Of a stretch of DNA of 64,000 nucleotides, positions 35,252 through 44,626 are shown piece by piece. Position 1 is the stretch's first letter; each line of letters opens with the position of its first letter. This stretch comes from Beijerinckiaceae bacterium (GTDB lineage Bacteria > Pseudomonadota > Alphaproteobacteria > Rhizobiales > Beijerinckiaceae). The notes beneath the pieces were generated by a model. It ran no database searches, was not told the DNA's origin, and was given only the letters and a program-made list of their open reading frames with translations. The stretch lies in assembly GCA_947452455.1 (NCBI GenBank), contig CANGBX010000003.1, positions 1-64,000 of the forward strand. The letters are read 5' to 3'. A program made the translations under genes and the position numbers.

Positions 35252-36375
35252 TCGCTCCCGAGTGCCATATCATCGCGATGGATCATCTCGGCCTGACCCG
35301 GCATGCCCAGGATAGCTTCGATTTCGCGTGAATTGCGGCCGGCAATACGTGCAGCTTCCGCCGCATCATAAGCGACAAGGCCGCGACCAATTTCAGCACC
35401 GCGCGCATCACGAATGACAATGCAGTCGCCACGCGCAAAAGCGCCTTCCAATTTCACCACACCTGCGGGCAAGAGGCTCGCGCCAGAGAGCAGGGCTTTC
35501 GCGGCACCCGCATCAATATGCACGGTACCGCGCGGCTCCAGCGAACCCGCAATCCATTTCTTGCGCGCTGTGACCGGATTGGACGGCGTCAAGAACCATG
35601 TGCAGCGACCGCCATCGGCAATCTTCTGAACAGGGTTTAAAACACGCCCATCGGCAATCACCATATGCGTGCCGCCGGTCGTTGCAATTTTTGCCGCTTC
35701 AATCTTGGTGCGCATGCCGCCACGCGACATTTCGCTCGCAGCACCGCCAGCCATGCCTTCGATCTCGGCCGAAATGCGCGGCACCACAGGGATCAATTCG
35801 GCTTTCGGATCTTCATGCGGGGGCGCTGTATAGAGCCCGTCAATATCAGACAGCAGCACCAGCAAATCGGCGCTCGCCATGGTCGCGACACGCGCCGCCA
35901 AGCGGTCATTGTCGCCATAGCGGATTTCGGTTGTGGCGACTGTGTCGTTCTCGTTGATCACAGGCACAGCGCGCAATTCGAGCAATTTGCCAATCGTCTC
36001 GCGCGCATTGAGATAGCGCTGGCGCTCTTCCGTATCATTCAGCGTGACCAGAATTTGCCCCGCCGTCATGCCGCGTGCGCCCAAAACTTCAGACCAGGTG
36101 CGCGCCAGAGAAATCTGGCCGACAGCCGCGGCCGCCTGACTTTCTTCCAGACGCAGCGAGCCTTTCGGCAATTTCAAAACCGTGCGGCCAAGCGCAATCG
36201 AGCCCGATGAGACAACCAGCACATCGCAACCATCGCGATGCAGCTGCGCCAAATCTTCTGCCAAAGCTTCCAGCCAGTCGCGCTTCAGCGCGCCCTGCGC
36301 GTGATCAACGAGCAAAGACGAGCCGACTTTTACAACGATGCGGCGGAAGTTTTTGAGTGAAGGCAGGGTCGTCAC
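35248..36375 (-). CDS. proB: Glutamate 5-kinase
   Basis: First, proline-inhibited step of proline synthesis. 375 residues: amino-acid kinase domain ([28 protein letters not shown]) followed by a C-terminal PUA domain ([24 protein letters not shown]). The start is GTG at 36375 with GAGG nine bases before it; the frame remains open to 36441 but that part lies in the obgE end. Ten bases separate it from obgE. Confidence 0.95.
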   Translation of the reverse strand: MTTLPSLKNFRRIVVKVGSSLLVDHAQGALKRDWLEALAEDLAQLHRDGCDVLVVSSGSIALGRTVLKLPKGSLRLEESQAAAAVGQISLARTWSEVLGARGMTAGQILVTLNDTEERQRYLNARETIGKLLELRAVPVINENDTVATTEIRYGDNDRLAARVATMASADLLVLLSDIDGLYTAPPHEDPKAELIPVVPRISAEIEGMAGGAASEMSRGGMRTKIEAAKIATTGGTHMVIADGRVLNPVQKIADGGRCTWFLTPSNPVTARKKWIAGSLEPRGTVHIDAGAAKALLSGASLLPAGVVKLEGAFARGDCIVIRDARGAEIGRGLVAYDAAEAARIAGRNSREIEAILGMPGQAEMIHRDDMALGSE

Positions 36376-36385
36376 GTCACAGGCC

Positions 36386-37462
<1,077 letters not shown>

Positions 37463-37491
37463 CTATCCGAGCGCAGGGCCCGGAGCAATGG

Positions 37492-37521
37492 AAAGACCCG
37501 CAACGGCATGCGTTGCGGGTC
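37492..37521 (-). terminator. Hairpin between GNAT gene and obgE
   Basis: A perfect 11-bp stem (GACCCGCAACG at 37495-37505 with CGTTGCGGGTC at 37511-37521) and a five-base loop. On the minus strand it is followed by only TTTCC, so it may end the GNAT transcript inefficiently or protect its 3' end. Confidence 0.6.
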
Positions 37522-37545
37522 ATGAGGGTTAATACGGCAGCCGTT

Positions 37546-38106
37546 TTAAGCAGCGACCCGCGGCCAGGCGATCCGGCTGGCCGCCTGCGACCTGTCCTGA
37601 AGCCAGGCCGCACGTGTGATACGGCACAGCCCGTCGGCACCTGCTGGCGGAAAGCCGCAAGAGGCCAGCGCTTTGGCGCCGGCTGCAGGCGTTTCAATCT
37701 CCTGCGCGGTGCTCAGCACGAAGGCCATATCGAGAATGGCCTCGATTGCCTCACGCATGAGCCCCTGACCCCGATGGCTCTGCCCCAGCCAATAGGCCAG
37801 AACCAATGTGGCCCCGTCGCCCTTGGCCTGCACACCGGCCATGCCGAGAAAGGCCGCAGGCGAACGCCGCGGAGCGAGCGCCAGAACAATCCCCTCGCCT
37901 TGCGTATTGGCGCGCCGTGCGCCGATGACAAAATCATCCGCGGCATGGGAATCGAAAGGTGCCTGCAAACAGGAGGCTTGTTTCATGACCTCCTGATCCG
38001 AGGCGAGTTGGACGAGATCACGCGCATCTACAGCGCGCGGCCAGCGCAGCCACAGGCGGGCGGTTTCGATCCGGAACACGTCGTCACGGGTCAGTTCTGG
38101 AAACAT
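37546..38106 (-). CDS. GNAT family N-acetyltransferase
   Basis: 186 residues of the RimJ/RimL-like GNAT type: ETARLWLRWPRAVDARDL at the start, AFLGMAGVQ, LVLAYWLGQSHRGQGLMREAIEAIL with the acetyl-CoA binding loop (QSHRGQG). The acceptor is unknown, but the gene regularly lies between rpmA and obgE in Hyphomicrobiales, hinting at a translation-linked protein target. ATG 38106; obgE starts 93 bp beyond its stop. Confidence 0.85.
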   Translation of the reverse strand: MFPELTRDDVFRIETARLWLRWPRAVDARDLVQLASDQEVMKQASCLQAPFDSHAADDFVIGARRANTQGEGIVLALAPRRSPAAFLGMAGVQAKGDGATLVLAYWLGQSHRGQGLMREAIEAILDMAFVLSTAQEIETPAAGAKALASCGFPPAGADGLCRITRAAWLQDRSQAASRIAWPRVAA

Positions 38107-38294
38107 GGAACAACTCCAGTCCTTAGATACGACGAAGGGGAAGCGGTCTCCCGCTTCCCCTGGTCTTCCCCTTTTGGGGGATCGGACTGGTCCGGATCTT
38201 TTGGGGGCCTTGCCCTTATTGATCCTTGAGGTTTGAAGAACCTGTCCACCGGGTCTCGCGAGAGACGGTGGAGGTCTTCGTCAAACCACCACCG
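38107..38294. other. rpmA to GNAT intergenic region with two hairpins
   Basis: 188 bp with two clear stem-loops: GGGGAAGCGG (38137-38146) with CCGCTTCCCC (38151-38160), loop TCTC; and CCACC plus GTCTC (38246-38257) with GAGAC plus GGTGG (38262-38271), loop GCGA. Neither has a proper T tract on the minus strand. They probably stabilise or process the 3' end of the rplU-rpmA message. Confidence 0.55.
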
Positions 38295-38564
38295 TTATTC
38301 GGCTGCCTGCGCTTGCGGCAATACTTCTACATAAGCGCGACCATTCGCCTTTTTGAGGAAATGGACTTTGCCATCCGTCAAAGCGAAGAGCGTGTGGTCG
38401 ACACCCATGCCGACATTCTTGCCGGGGTGCCACTTCGTGCCGCGCTGACGCACGATGATGTTGCCGCCGATGACAGCTTCACCACCGAACTTCTTCACGC
38501 CAAGACGACGACCGTCTGAGTCGCGGCCGTTGCGGGATGAGCCGCCTGCCTTCTTGTGAGCCAT
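38295..38564 (-). CDS. rpmA: 50S ribosomal protein L27
   Basis: 89 residues, starting [18 protein letters not shown], the exact L27 N-terminus that reaches into the peptidyl-transferase centre, and carrying [24 protein letters not shown] core sequence. No N-terminal cleavable extension as found in Firmicutes. Lies 106 bp after rplU in the universal rplU-rpmA pair. Confidence 0.97.
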   Translation of the reverse strand: MAHKKAGGSSRNGRDSDGRRLGVKKFGGEAVIGGNIIVRQRGTKWHPGKNVGMGVDHTLFALTDGKVHFLKKANGRAYVEVLPQAQAAE

Positions 38565-38670
38565 TGATCTGCTCCAACCTTATGAGCCGACGGAGTGTTC
38601 CGTGGCTGAAGTGAAATCTCTTGAACCTTTTATATCGCAAAAAGGCCCGTTTTAAAACCGATCCGCGCGA

Positions 38671-38985
38671 TTAGTTCGCGGCGATACCGGTGATGCGCAC
38701 GATGGTCAGATCCTGACGGTGACCACGCTTACGCTTCGAATTCTTGCGGCGGCGCTTCTTGAAAGCGATGACCTTGGGGCCACGCTCCTGAGCGACGATT
38801 TCGGCCGAGACCTTGGCGCCGGCAACCGTAGGGGCGCCAACGTTCATATTCTCGCCATCGACGAGCATGAGCACTTCATCGAACGTCACTTTGTCGCCGG
38901 GTGCACCAGCGAGCGTCATGACGGTAATCTTGTCTTCGGCGGCAACCTTGTACTGCTTGCCGCCGGTTTTGATGACTGCGAACAT
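38671..38985 (-). CDS. rplU: 50S ribosomal protein L21
   Basis: 104 residues starting [14 protein letters not shown], with [19 protein letters not shown] and a very basic [16 protein letters not shown] segment before the C-terminus, all as in L21. An in-frame extension to 39123 lacks conservation; the ATG at 38985 has GAGGAT upstream. First gene of the long minus-strand cluster; a terminator-like hairpin lies in its leader. Confidence 0.96.
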   Translation of the reverse strand: MFAVIKTGGKQYKVAAEDKITVMTLAGAPGDKVTFDEVLMLVDGENMNVGAPTVAGAKVSAEIVAQERGPKVIAFKKRRRKNSKRKRGHRQDLTIVRITGIAAN

Positions 38986-39125
38986 CGTTTTATCCTCGTG
39001 TTCATCTCCGACTCTGCCCGAGGGTTGACCCTCGTGACGGTCGGCTTCTTTGCAGATTTGCAAACCAGCGAATGTTGCTCCGAGCCGCCACCCCGCCCGG
39101 AAAACCCGAGACCAAAAGGCCAACG

Positions 39126-39150
39126 AAAAACGCGGCCTTGAAAGACCGCG
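39126..39150 (-). terminator. Terminator-like hairpin in the rplU leader (possible attenuator)
   Basis: On the minus strand CGCGG (39150-39146) pairs with CCGCG (39135-39131), extended inward by CTT/AAG, and is followed directly by TTTTT (39130-39126). It lies 141 bases before the rplU ATG. A terminator in a ribosomal-protein leader suggests attenuation or autoregulation, though it could also end an unseen upstream transcript. Confidence 0.5.
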
Positions 39151-39316
39151 CGCCGAAGCAGGGGTTCTATAGGGGGATCAGGGGGAAAGAGTCAAACGGG
39201 AAAGGCGGCCATGGCGGCGCCCTTTCGGGAGTGAGCGTATGGAAGGGCCGGATAATAAGGAATAAATACCTAATCTTCTCGCCTCTGGCTTTTCAATTGA
39301 CGTCCACTGCAACCGC

Positions 39317-39347
39317 CGTCATTGCGAGCGGAGCGAAGCAATGACGG
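39317..39347. repeat. Dispersed palindrome, short copy
   Basis: Only the outer arms of the repeat joined back to back: CCGTCATTGCGAGC, then GAAGCAATGACGG. It lacks the central part seen in the other copies and sits 10 bases before the ATG of the YnfA-family gene, where it may overlap its ribosome-binding region. Confidence 0.8.
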
Positions 39348-39356
39348 ACCCTTGGC

Positions 39357-39680
39357 ATGATCTGGCTGACATATCTAACCGCCGCCTTTTTCGAGATTGC
39401 CGGATGCTTCGCCTTCTGGTCTTGGCTGCGCCATGACAAGTCCGCTGTCTGGCTCCTGCCCGGCATCGCCTGCCTGATCGCCTTCGCCGCCCTCCTGACC
39501 CGGATCGAGACGGACGCCGCGGGGCGCGCCTTTGCCGCCTATGGCGGCATTTATATTGCCGCATCCCTCATCTGGCTCTGGCTGGTCGAAGAGATGCGAC
39601 CTGACCTTTATGACCTGATGGGTGCGGGACTGTGCATCGCGGGCGCTTTGTTGATCGTTCTTGGCCCGCGCGCGGCCTGA
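39357..39680 (+). CDS. YnfA family (UPF0060) membrane protein
   Basis: 107 residues, four membrane segments, matching UPF0060: [17 protein letters not shown], then [22 protein letters not shown] and [20 protein letters not shown]. The fold resembles small multidrug-resistance proteins, and YnfA has been reported as a drug efflux protein in enterics; that role here is inference. The ATG lies directly after a palindromic repeat, so no normal promoter spacing or ribosome-binding site is seen. Confidence 0.9.
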   Translation: MIWLTYLTAAFFEIAGCFAFWSWLRHDKSAVWLLPGIACLIAFAALLTRIETDAAGRAFAAYGGIYIAASLIWLWLVEEMRPDLYDLMGAGLCIAGALLIVLGPRAA

Positions 39681-39725
39681 CGGCCTGCCTTGCTTGCGCC
39701 AACCCCGCGATGGTAACGCTGGCCC

Positions 39726-40307
39726 ATGTTCAAGAAACTCTACCACTGGACACTCTCACTGGCTGAAAGCCCGCGCGCGACATTCGCGCTGGGTGGCGTT
39801 GCCTTTGCCGAGAGCTCCTTCTTTCCCATTCCGCCGGATGTCCTTCTGGTGCCGATGGCGCTCGCCAAACCCGAGCGCGCGCTTTTCTACGCAGGCATTT
39901 GCACCATTGCTTCTGTCATAGGCGGCATTGTCGGATATGGCATTGGCTGGTTGCTGTGGGACACGCTCGGCCAATGGCTCATCAACCTCTACGGCTATGG
40001 CGCGCGCATGGAAGTGGTGAAGGCCGCCTATGACCAATGGGGCTGGCTGTTCATTCTGATGAAAGGGCTGACGCCCATTCCCTATAAACTCGTCACCATT
40101 GTCTCAGGTCTGCTTGAATATAATTTTGCGCTCTTCGTGCTGCTGTCGCTTATCACACGTGGCGCACGCTTCTTTTTGATCGCAGGCCTGCTCAATAAAT
40201 TCGGCACACCAATCCGCAATTTGCTTGATCGCTATTTTGGATGGTTCCTCGCCATCATTGCCGTCTTTGTGGTCGGCGGGTTCTGGCTCGCAGGGCATTT
40301 CTTCTGA
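39726..40307 (+). CDS. DedA/VTT family membrane protein (YqaA-like)
   Basis: 193 residues, SNARE-associated/DedA family of the YqaA type: LAESPRATFALGGVAFAESSFFPIPPDVLL at the start contains the conserved E...P.P motif of the re-entrant loop, and KGLTPIPYKLVTIVSGL its second-half equivalent. DedA proteins flip or recycle polyprenyl phosphate and phosphatidyl-ethanolamine lipids in relatives. The stop TGA shares an A with the dsbB start (TGATG), so the two are coupled. Confidence 0.88.
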   Translation: MFKKLYHWTLSLAESPRATFALGGVAFAESSFFPIPPDVLLVPMALAKPERALFYAGICTIASVIGGIVGYGIGWLLWDTLGQWLINLYGYGARMEVVKAAYDQWGWLFILMKGLTPIPYKLVTIVSGLLEYNFALFVLLSLITRGARFFLIAGLLNKFGTPIRNLLDRYFGWFLAIIAVFVVGGFWLAGHFF

Positions 40308-40798
40308 TGCTGGACAAGATCACCCCGACGCGCGCGGCTGCGCTCATCACAAGCGTTGCTTTTGCAACCATTGTCGGCGCGTGGATCTTTGAGGCTTTCG
40401 GTTATCTGCCCTGCGAACTCTGCCTGAAGCAGCGCATCTCTTATTATGTTGGTGTGCCGCTGGCTGCCGTCACATTCTTGCTGGCTGCGAAAAATATTTC
40501 TGCTGCACGCGCTCTACTTTATGCGTCGGCGCTTTTGTGGTTCGGCAGCGCATTGTTCGGCATTTATCATTCCGGCGTCGAATGGGGCTTTTGGCTAGGC
40601 CCCACCGCCTGCACGGGCTCGGGCGCGGCTGCAAGCGACATGGATGTTTTCATGAAGCAATTGCAAACGACACAAGTCGTGCAATGCGACAAAGTCGCCA
40701 TCCGTATTTTCGGTCTGTCACTGGCGGGATGGAACGCGGTGATCTCTGCCGGCATGTCGGCGCTCGCACTCATCGGCGCGCGCGCGAAAGAAGCTTAA
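40307..40798 (+). CDS. dsbB: Disulfide bond formation protein B
   Basis: Inner-membrane quinone reductase that reoxidises DsbA. 163 residues, four membrane segments. The first redox pair is Cys-Glu-Leu-Cys in [10 protein letters not shown]; a second pair is the Cys of PTACTGSG and that of VVQCDKV in the second periplasmic loop. An Arg follows the first motif as in E. coli. Translation is coupled to the DedA-type gene upstream. The 3' end overlaps convergent rlmN by four bases. Confidence 0.91.
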   Translation: MLDKITPTRAAALITSVAFATIVGAWIFEAFGYLPCELCLKQRISYYVGVPLAAVTFLLAAKNISAARALLYASALLWFGSALFGIYHSGVEWGFWLGPTACTGSGAAASDMDVFMKQLQTTQVVQCDKVAIRIFGLSLAGWNAVISAGMSALALIGARAKEA

Positions 40799-42006
40799 GC
40801 CTCGTCGTCGAGCGCGAGGCGCGCACGCGCACGCAGCTTTTCCGTTTCGGACTTCAATTGGCCGCAAGCCGCAAGAATATCGCGACCGCGCGGTGTGCGC
40901 ACGGGGCTCGCATAACCCGCGTTGAAAACAATGTCGGAGAAAGTCTCGATGGTCTCCCAATCCGAACATTCATATTGCGCGCCGGGCCAGGGATTGAACG
41001 GGATCAGATTGATCTTGGCGGGAATGCCTTTCAGCATGCGCACCAATTCGCGGGCTTCCTTGGGTGAATCATTCACGCCTTTCAACATCACATATTCAAA
41101 AGTGATGCGGCGTGAATTGGCCGCACCAGGATAAGTGCGGCAGGCATCCAGCAATTCCTTGAGCGGATATTTTTTATTCAGCGGCACAAGCTTGTTGCGC
41201 AGCTCGTCATTGGTCGCATGCAGCGAAATGGCGAGCATGGTGCCGGACGTCTCACCCAAGGGCGCGATCTGCGGCACAACGCCGGAGGTCGAGACCGTGA
41301 TGCGACGCTTCGATAGCGAGAGACCTTCGCCATCCGTCAACACGCCAATTGCATCATTCACTTCATCGAAATTATACAGCGGCTCACCCATGCCCATGAA
41401 GACAATATTGGAGACAGGACGCACACCTTCGCCAACAGGAATGAGCCCGCCATCTTCGGGGCGCTCAAGGCCCGGAAAATCACCGAGCATGTCGCGCGCG
41501 ACAATGAGCTGCTGCACGATCTCTTGCGCGGTCAGATTGCGCACGAGCTTTTGCGTGCCCGTATGGCAGAAGGTGCAAGTGAGCGTGCAGCCGACTTGGC
41601 TTGAGATGCACAAAGTGCCGCGATCACTTTCGGGAATATAGACGCATTCGATTTCCGCACCCTTGTCCTTGGCATCGACGGGAGGCAGACGGATCAGCCA
41701 TTTGCGCGTGCCATCCAGCGACAATTGCGCGGCAACAACTTGCGGACGCTCCAGCGTGTAAGTTTCTGCGAGCTTGGCGCGCAAAGCTTTCGAGACATTG
41801 AGCATGACATCGAAAGAGGTGGAGCCTTGATAATAAATCCAATGCCAGAGCTGGCCCACGCGCATGCGCCGCTCGCGCTCGGGAACACCGATGGCCGCCA
41901 AAGCTTCTGCCAATTGCGCGCGCGTTTTGCCCACCAGCGACGGGCGGGCATTGGGGTCAAAAAGGGCGGGGCTCTCGTTCATGCTCTCGTTCATGGGCGG
42001 GCTCAT
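40795..42006 (-). CDS. rlmN: Dual-specificity RNA methyltransferase RlmN
   Basis: Radical-SAM enzyme that makes 2-methyladenosine at 23S rRNA A2503 and in some tRNAs. 403 residues. The [4Fe-4S] triad is [16 protein letters not shown] is present, and the two mechanistic Cys sites occur (VGCTLTC... and the C-terminal CGQL). The N-terminus has several Met codons; ATG 42006 is used. Preceded by a palindromic repeat and convergent with dsbB. Confidence 0.95.
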   Translation of the reverse strand: MSPPMNESMNESPALFDPNARPSLVGKTRAQLAEALAAIGVPERERRMRVGQLWHWIYYQGSTSFDVMLNVSKALRAKLAETYTLERPQVVAAQLSLDGTRKWLIRLPPVDAKDKGAEIECVYIPESDRGTLCISSQVGCTLTCTFCHTGTQKLVRNLTAQEIVQQLIVARDMLGDFPGLERPEDGGLIPVGEGVRPVSNIVFMGMGEPLYNFDEVNDAIGVLTDGEGLSLSKRRITVSTSGVVPQIAPLGETSGTMLAISLHATNDELRNKLVPLNKKYPLKELLDACRTYPGAANSRRITFEYVMLKGVNDSPKEARELVRMLKGIPAKINLIPFNPWPGAQYECSDWETIETFSDIVFNAGYASPVRTPRGRDILAACGQLKSETEKLRARARLALDDEA

Positions 42007-42019
42007 AGCAGTTTTTTCC

Positions 42020-42096
42020 CGTCATTGCGAGCGCAGCGAAGCGATCCGGGGGCCTCACGCGCGGCTCTGGTTTGCTTCGCTGCGCTCGCAATGACG
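42020..42096. repeat. Dispersed palindrome, full copy
   Basis: Arms CGTCATTGCGAGCGCAGCGA and its near-complement ending GCTCGCAATGACG enclose a core with CCTCACGCGCGGCTCTGG. It lies between the start of rlmN and the 3' end of the NDUFAF5-like gene, four bases from the latter's stop. Confidence 0.9.
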
Positions 42097-42099
42097 GCG

Positions 42100-42984
42100 T
42101 TATATTTTGCGCTCTTCTACCTTCAGCGCATCCGCCAGCCGCATTTTGGCCGAGCCCGGCGCGAGCGGCTTTTGCTGGCTTTCATGCGGCGCCCAGCCCG
42201 AGACCCAGACAAATTCAAATGTCGCGCGCAGGCGCCCGTCAGCATCAGCAAAACGGGCTTGATAAATCTCGGCCGCTTTCATCAAGACAGCACGACGCAA
42301 TGGACGACGATCACGCGCGACAAGCGCATTGGTTGCGCCCATAGCGCGCAGATCACGCAATAGACCGAACATGGAAGAATAGCGCACGGTGATTGTGTCG
42401 CTATCGGTCACAGGCAAGGCAAAGCCCGCACGCTGCAACAGCCCGCCCATATCGCGCAAATCCGCAAAGGGCGCGATGCGCGGCGATGTGCCACCCATGA
42501 TCGCCTCTTCGGCTTCAGCAAAAGCCAAACGCAATTCCTGCAAAGATTGCCCGCCGATCAGACAGCCCATGAACAGACCATCGGGCGCAAGCGTGCGACG
42601 GATCTGGATCAATGCGCCCGGCAGATCATTCACAAATTGCAGCGCGAAAGCAGAAACCACGAGATCAAAGGACTTTTCTGAAAATGGCAGGGCTTCCTCA
42701 TCCACCACCATGCCGGTCCACGGTCCCTCACCAAGTGCTTGCGCAACAGGTGCCGCGCGCACCAGTTTTTCCGGCACACGCGTGGCCATGAGCGAGGCAA
42801 GTGCTGGTGTCGGCGTGCCGAGATCCAGAATGCGCGAAAAGGGACGCAAGACCGCCGAGAGACGATCCGCAAAATCACCCGCCACATGATCAACCAGAAA
42901 GCCAGCCGCGCCTTGTGCATGTGCGCGCGCCAGACGGGCACGCAACAGCGCGCGGTCGAAAACGAGATGGGCGGTGCTATTCAT
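42100..42984 (-). CDS. NDUFAF5-like SAM-dependent methyltransferase/hydroxylase
   Basis: 294 residues resembling human NDUFAF5, a complex I assembly factor: LVFDRALLRARLARA, DHVAGDFADRL, ILDLGTPTPALASLM (SAM motif I, altered), DEEALPFSEKSFDLVVSAFA, LQFVNDLPGALIQIRRTL, then DLRDMGGLLQRAGFALPVTD and WAPHESQQKPLAPGSA. NDUFAF5 hydroxylates an arginine of NDUFS7; whether the bacterial protein acts on NuoB is untested inference. BioC is a less likely alternative. It lies divergent from comF with a repeat copy between. Confidence 0.86.
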   Translation of the reverse strand: MNSTAHLVFDRALLRARLARAHAQGAAGFLVDHVAGDFADRLSAVLRPFSRILDLGTPTPALASLMATRVPEKLVRAAPVAQALGEGPWTGMVVDEEALPFSEKSFDLVVSAFALQFVNDLPGALIQIRRTLAPDGLFMGCLIGGQSLQELRLAFAEAEEAIMGGTSPRIAPFADLRDMGGLLQRAGFALPVTDSDTITVRYSSMFGLLRDLRAMGATNALVARDRRPLRRAVLMKAAEIYQARFADADGRLRATFEFVWVSGWAPHESQQKPLAPGSAKMRLADALKVEERKI

Positions 42985-43000
42985 CAGCGCTTTATAGCGC

Positions 43001-43085
43001 CGTCATTGCGAGGAGCGCCAGCGACGAAGCAACCCAGAGGCCACACGTGGGGCCACTGGGTTGCTTCGCTTCGCTCGCAATGACG
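43001..43085. repeat. Dispersed palindrome, full copy
   Basis: Starts CGTCATTGCGAGGAGCG and ends CTTCGCTCGCAATGACG; the core has GGCCACACGTGGGGCC. It fills most of the gap between the divergent NDUFAF5-like and comF genes and so overlaps where both promoters should be. Confidence 0.9.
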
Positions 43086-43110
43086 GCTCAACTGGTCTAG
43101 CCTCTTGCGC

Positions 43111-43833
43111 ATGCGGCTCGTCTCTTTTTTCCTTGATCGCATCTATCCCCCCACCTGCCTCGCCTGCCGGGCGGGGGTGGATGAGGCGGGCACGCTCTGC
43201 CCCGCCTGCTGGAGGGCCATGCCCTTTATCGAGCAGCCCTATTGCGAGCGGTTGGGCCTGCCCTTTGCCCAAGAGCTCGGCCCCGGCCTCATCTCGCCCG
43301 CAGCGGAGATCAACCCGCCGGTTTTCACACGCGCCCGCGCCGTGGCCCGCTATGACGGCCCCGCCCGTCAACTCGCGCAACGGCTGAAATATAATGATCG
43401 GCTCGACCTCGCCCCCGCCATGGGCCGGTGGATGGCCCGGGCGGGACGTGAAATTCTCAGCGAATCCGATCTCATCACCCCTGTGCCTCTACATCGCGGG
43501 CGGCTGTGGCGGCGGCGCTTTAATCAGGCGGCTGTGCTGGCAGGCCATGTCGCCCACCATGCCCGCCTCCCCTGCGAAACGGGGCTCATCCAACGCATCA
43601 AGGCCACCCGCCCGCAGGTTGGCCTCACCCGGGACGAGCGCGCGAGCAATCTGCAGGGCGCCTTTCGCCTCTCGACCGAGACTGCCAGTCTCGCCGCTGG
43701 GCGACGCATTGTGCTCATCGATGATGTGCTGACCACGGGCGCCACGCTCAATGCCTGTGCGCGCGCTTTGTTGAAGGCGGGTGCGGCCCGCGTCGATGCG
43801 CTCACCTTTGCCCGGGTTGTGAGCGGGGCGTGA
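43111..43833 (+). CDS. ComF family phosphoribosyltransferase-like protein
   Basis: 240 residues from the ATG at 43111 (a TTG at 43105 is also in frame). An N-terminal double zinc-finger with CLAC and CPAC (residues about 15-35) is followed by a PRTase domain with PVPLHRGRLWRRRFNQA and VLIDDVLTTGATL, the PRPP-binding loop. ComF proteins aid handling of incoming ssDNA in transformation and replication repair; no other competence genes lie here. grxC follows 40 bp on. Confidence 0.91.
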   Translation: MRLVSFFLDRIYPPTCLACRAGVDEAGTLCPACWRAMPFIEQPYCERLGLPFAQELGPGLISPAAEINPPVFTRARAVARYDGPARQLAQRLKYNDRLDLAPAMGRWMARAGREILSESDLITPVPLHRGRLWRRRFNQAAVLAGHVAHHARLPCETGLIQRIKATRPQVGLTRDERASNLQGAFRLSTETASLAAGRRIVLIDDVLTTGATLNACARALLKAGAARVDALTFARVVSGA

Positions 43834-43873
43834 CAGACCATATAAGGAGGCTCGACAGATCAGGACGAGCCCG

Positions 43874-44134
43874 ATGCAAAGCGTCACCATCTATACCAAA
43901 GCGACCTGCGGCTATTGCGCCGCCGCCAAGGCGCTTCTGAAATCCAAACATGTCGCCTTTGACGAAATCCCCGTCGATGGCGATCTGGCCAAGCAGGAAG
44001 AAATGACCAAGCGCGCCAATGGCGGCTGGACCGTGCCGCAGATTTTCATCGGCACCACACATGTGGGCGGTTGCGATGATCTGCATGCGCTGGAGCGCGC
44101 GGGCAAGCTTGATGCTCTGCTCAATGGCGGCTGA
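43874..44134 (+). CDS. grxC: Glutaredoxin 3
   Basis: 86 residues, class I dithiol glutaredoxin: active site CGYC at residues 14-17 within YTKATCGYCAAAKALL, the cis-Pro segment TVPQIFIG, and GGCDDL near the end. Reduces ribonucleotide reductase and protein-glutathione disulfides. It sits between comF and the DUF1178 gene; relatives often have a carbon-nitrogen hydrolase gene between these two, missing here (gap six bases). Confidence 0.95.
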   Translation: MQSVTIYTKATCGYCAAAKALLKSKHVAFDEIPVDGDLAKQEEMTKRANGGWTVPQIFIGTTHVGGCDDLHALERAGKLDALLNGG

Positions 44135-44140
44135 CCCACA

Positions 44141-44626
44141 ATGATCAAATATGCGCTGATCTGCGAAGCGGATCATGAATTCGAAAGCTGGTTTCCTGAC
44201 AGCGCCTCTTATGACAAGCAGGTGAAGCGCGGCCTTGTCGCCTGCCCGCTGTGCGACAGCGTCAAAGTGTCGAAAGCGATTATGGCACCCAATGTCGCGC
44301 GCAAAGATCAAGACCGCGCCATTGCAGCTGACAATGATGATGCGCCATCCGTGCCCGCCGCCCCCGCGCCACAAGTAAAAGATATTGCACTGCTTGATGA
44401 GCAACAGCAGCAATTGCGCGGCATGATCCGCGAGCTGCACGAAAAGATTGTCGCCAATACGGATGATGTGGGCGAAAACTTCCCCGAAGAAGCGCGCAAA
44501 ATGCATGACGGCGAGACGCCCGCGCGCTCCATTCGCGGCAAGGCGAGCTTTGAAGAAGCGCGCGAATTGCTGGAAGACGGCATTCCCGTGCTGCCCATTC
44601 CCGACCTGCCGGAAGAACGCAATTGA
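44141..44626 (+). CDS. DUF1178 family protein
   Basis: 161 residues. The family's N-terminus MIKYALICEADHEFESWF and a CPLCDS zinc-finger-like motif (the first Cys at position 8 completing it) are present; the C-terminal half, with NTDDVGENFPEEARKMHDGE and RSIRGKASFEEARELLEDGI, is typical. A Pro/Ala linker separates the two. The function is unknown; a zinc ribbon near glutaredoxin suggests redox or metal handling. Its TGA overlaps the TTG start of the next gene. Confidence 0.9.
   Translation: MIKYALICEADHEFESWFPDSASYDKQVKRGLVACPLCDSVKVSKAIMAPNVARKDQDRAIAADNDDAPSVPAAPAPQVKDIALLDEQQQQLRGMIRELHEKIVANTDDVGENFPEEARKMHDGETPARSIRGKASFEEARELLEDGIPVLPIPDLPEERN

Larger units (their letters stand above)
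38986..39356. other. rplU leader region and gap before the YnfA-type gene
   Basis: 371 bp without a gene. It holds the rplU promoter and leader on the minus strand, a hairpin with T tract (39126-39150), and the shortest copy of the dispersed palindrome (39317-39347) just before the divergent YnfA-family gene. The 39160-39310 part shows no feature I can name. Confidence 0.6.
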
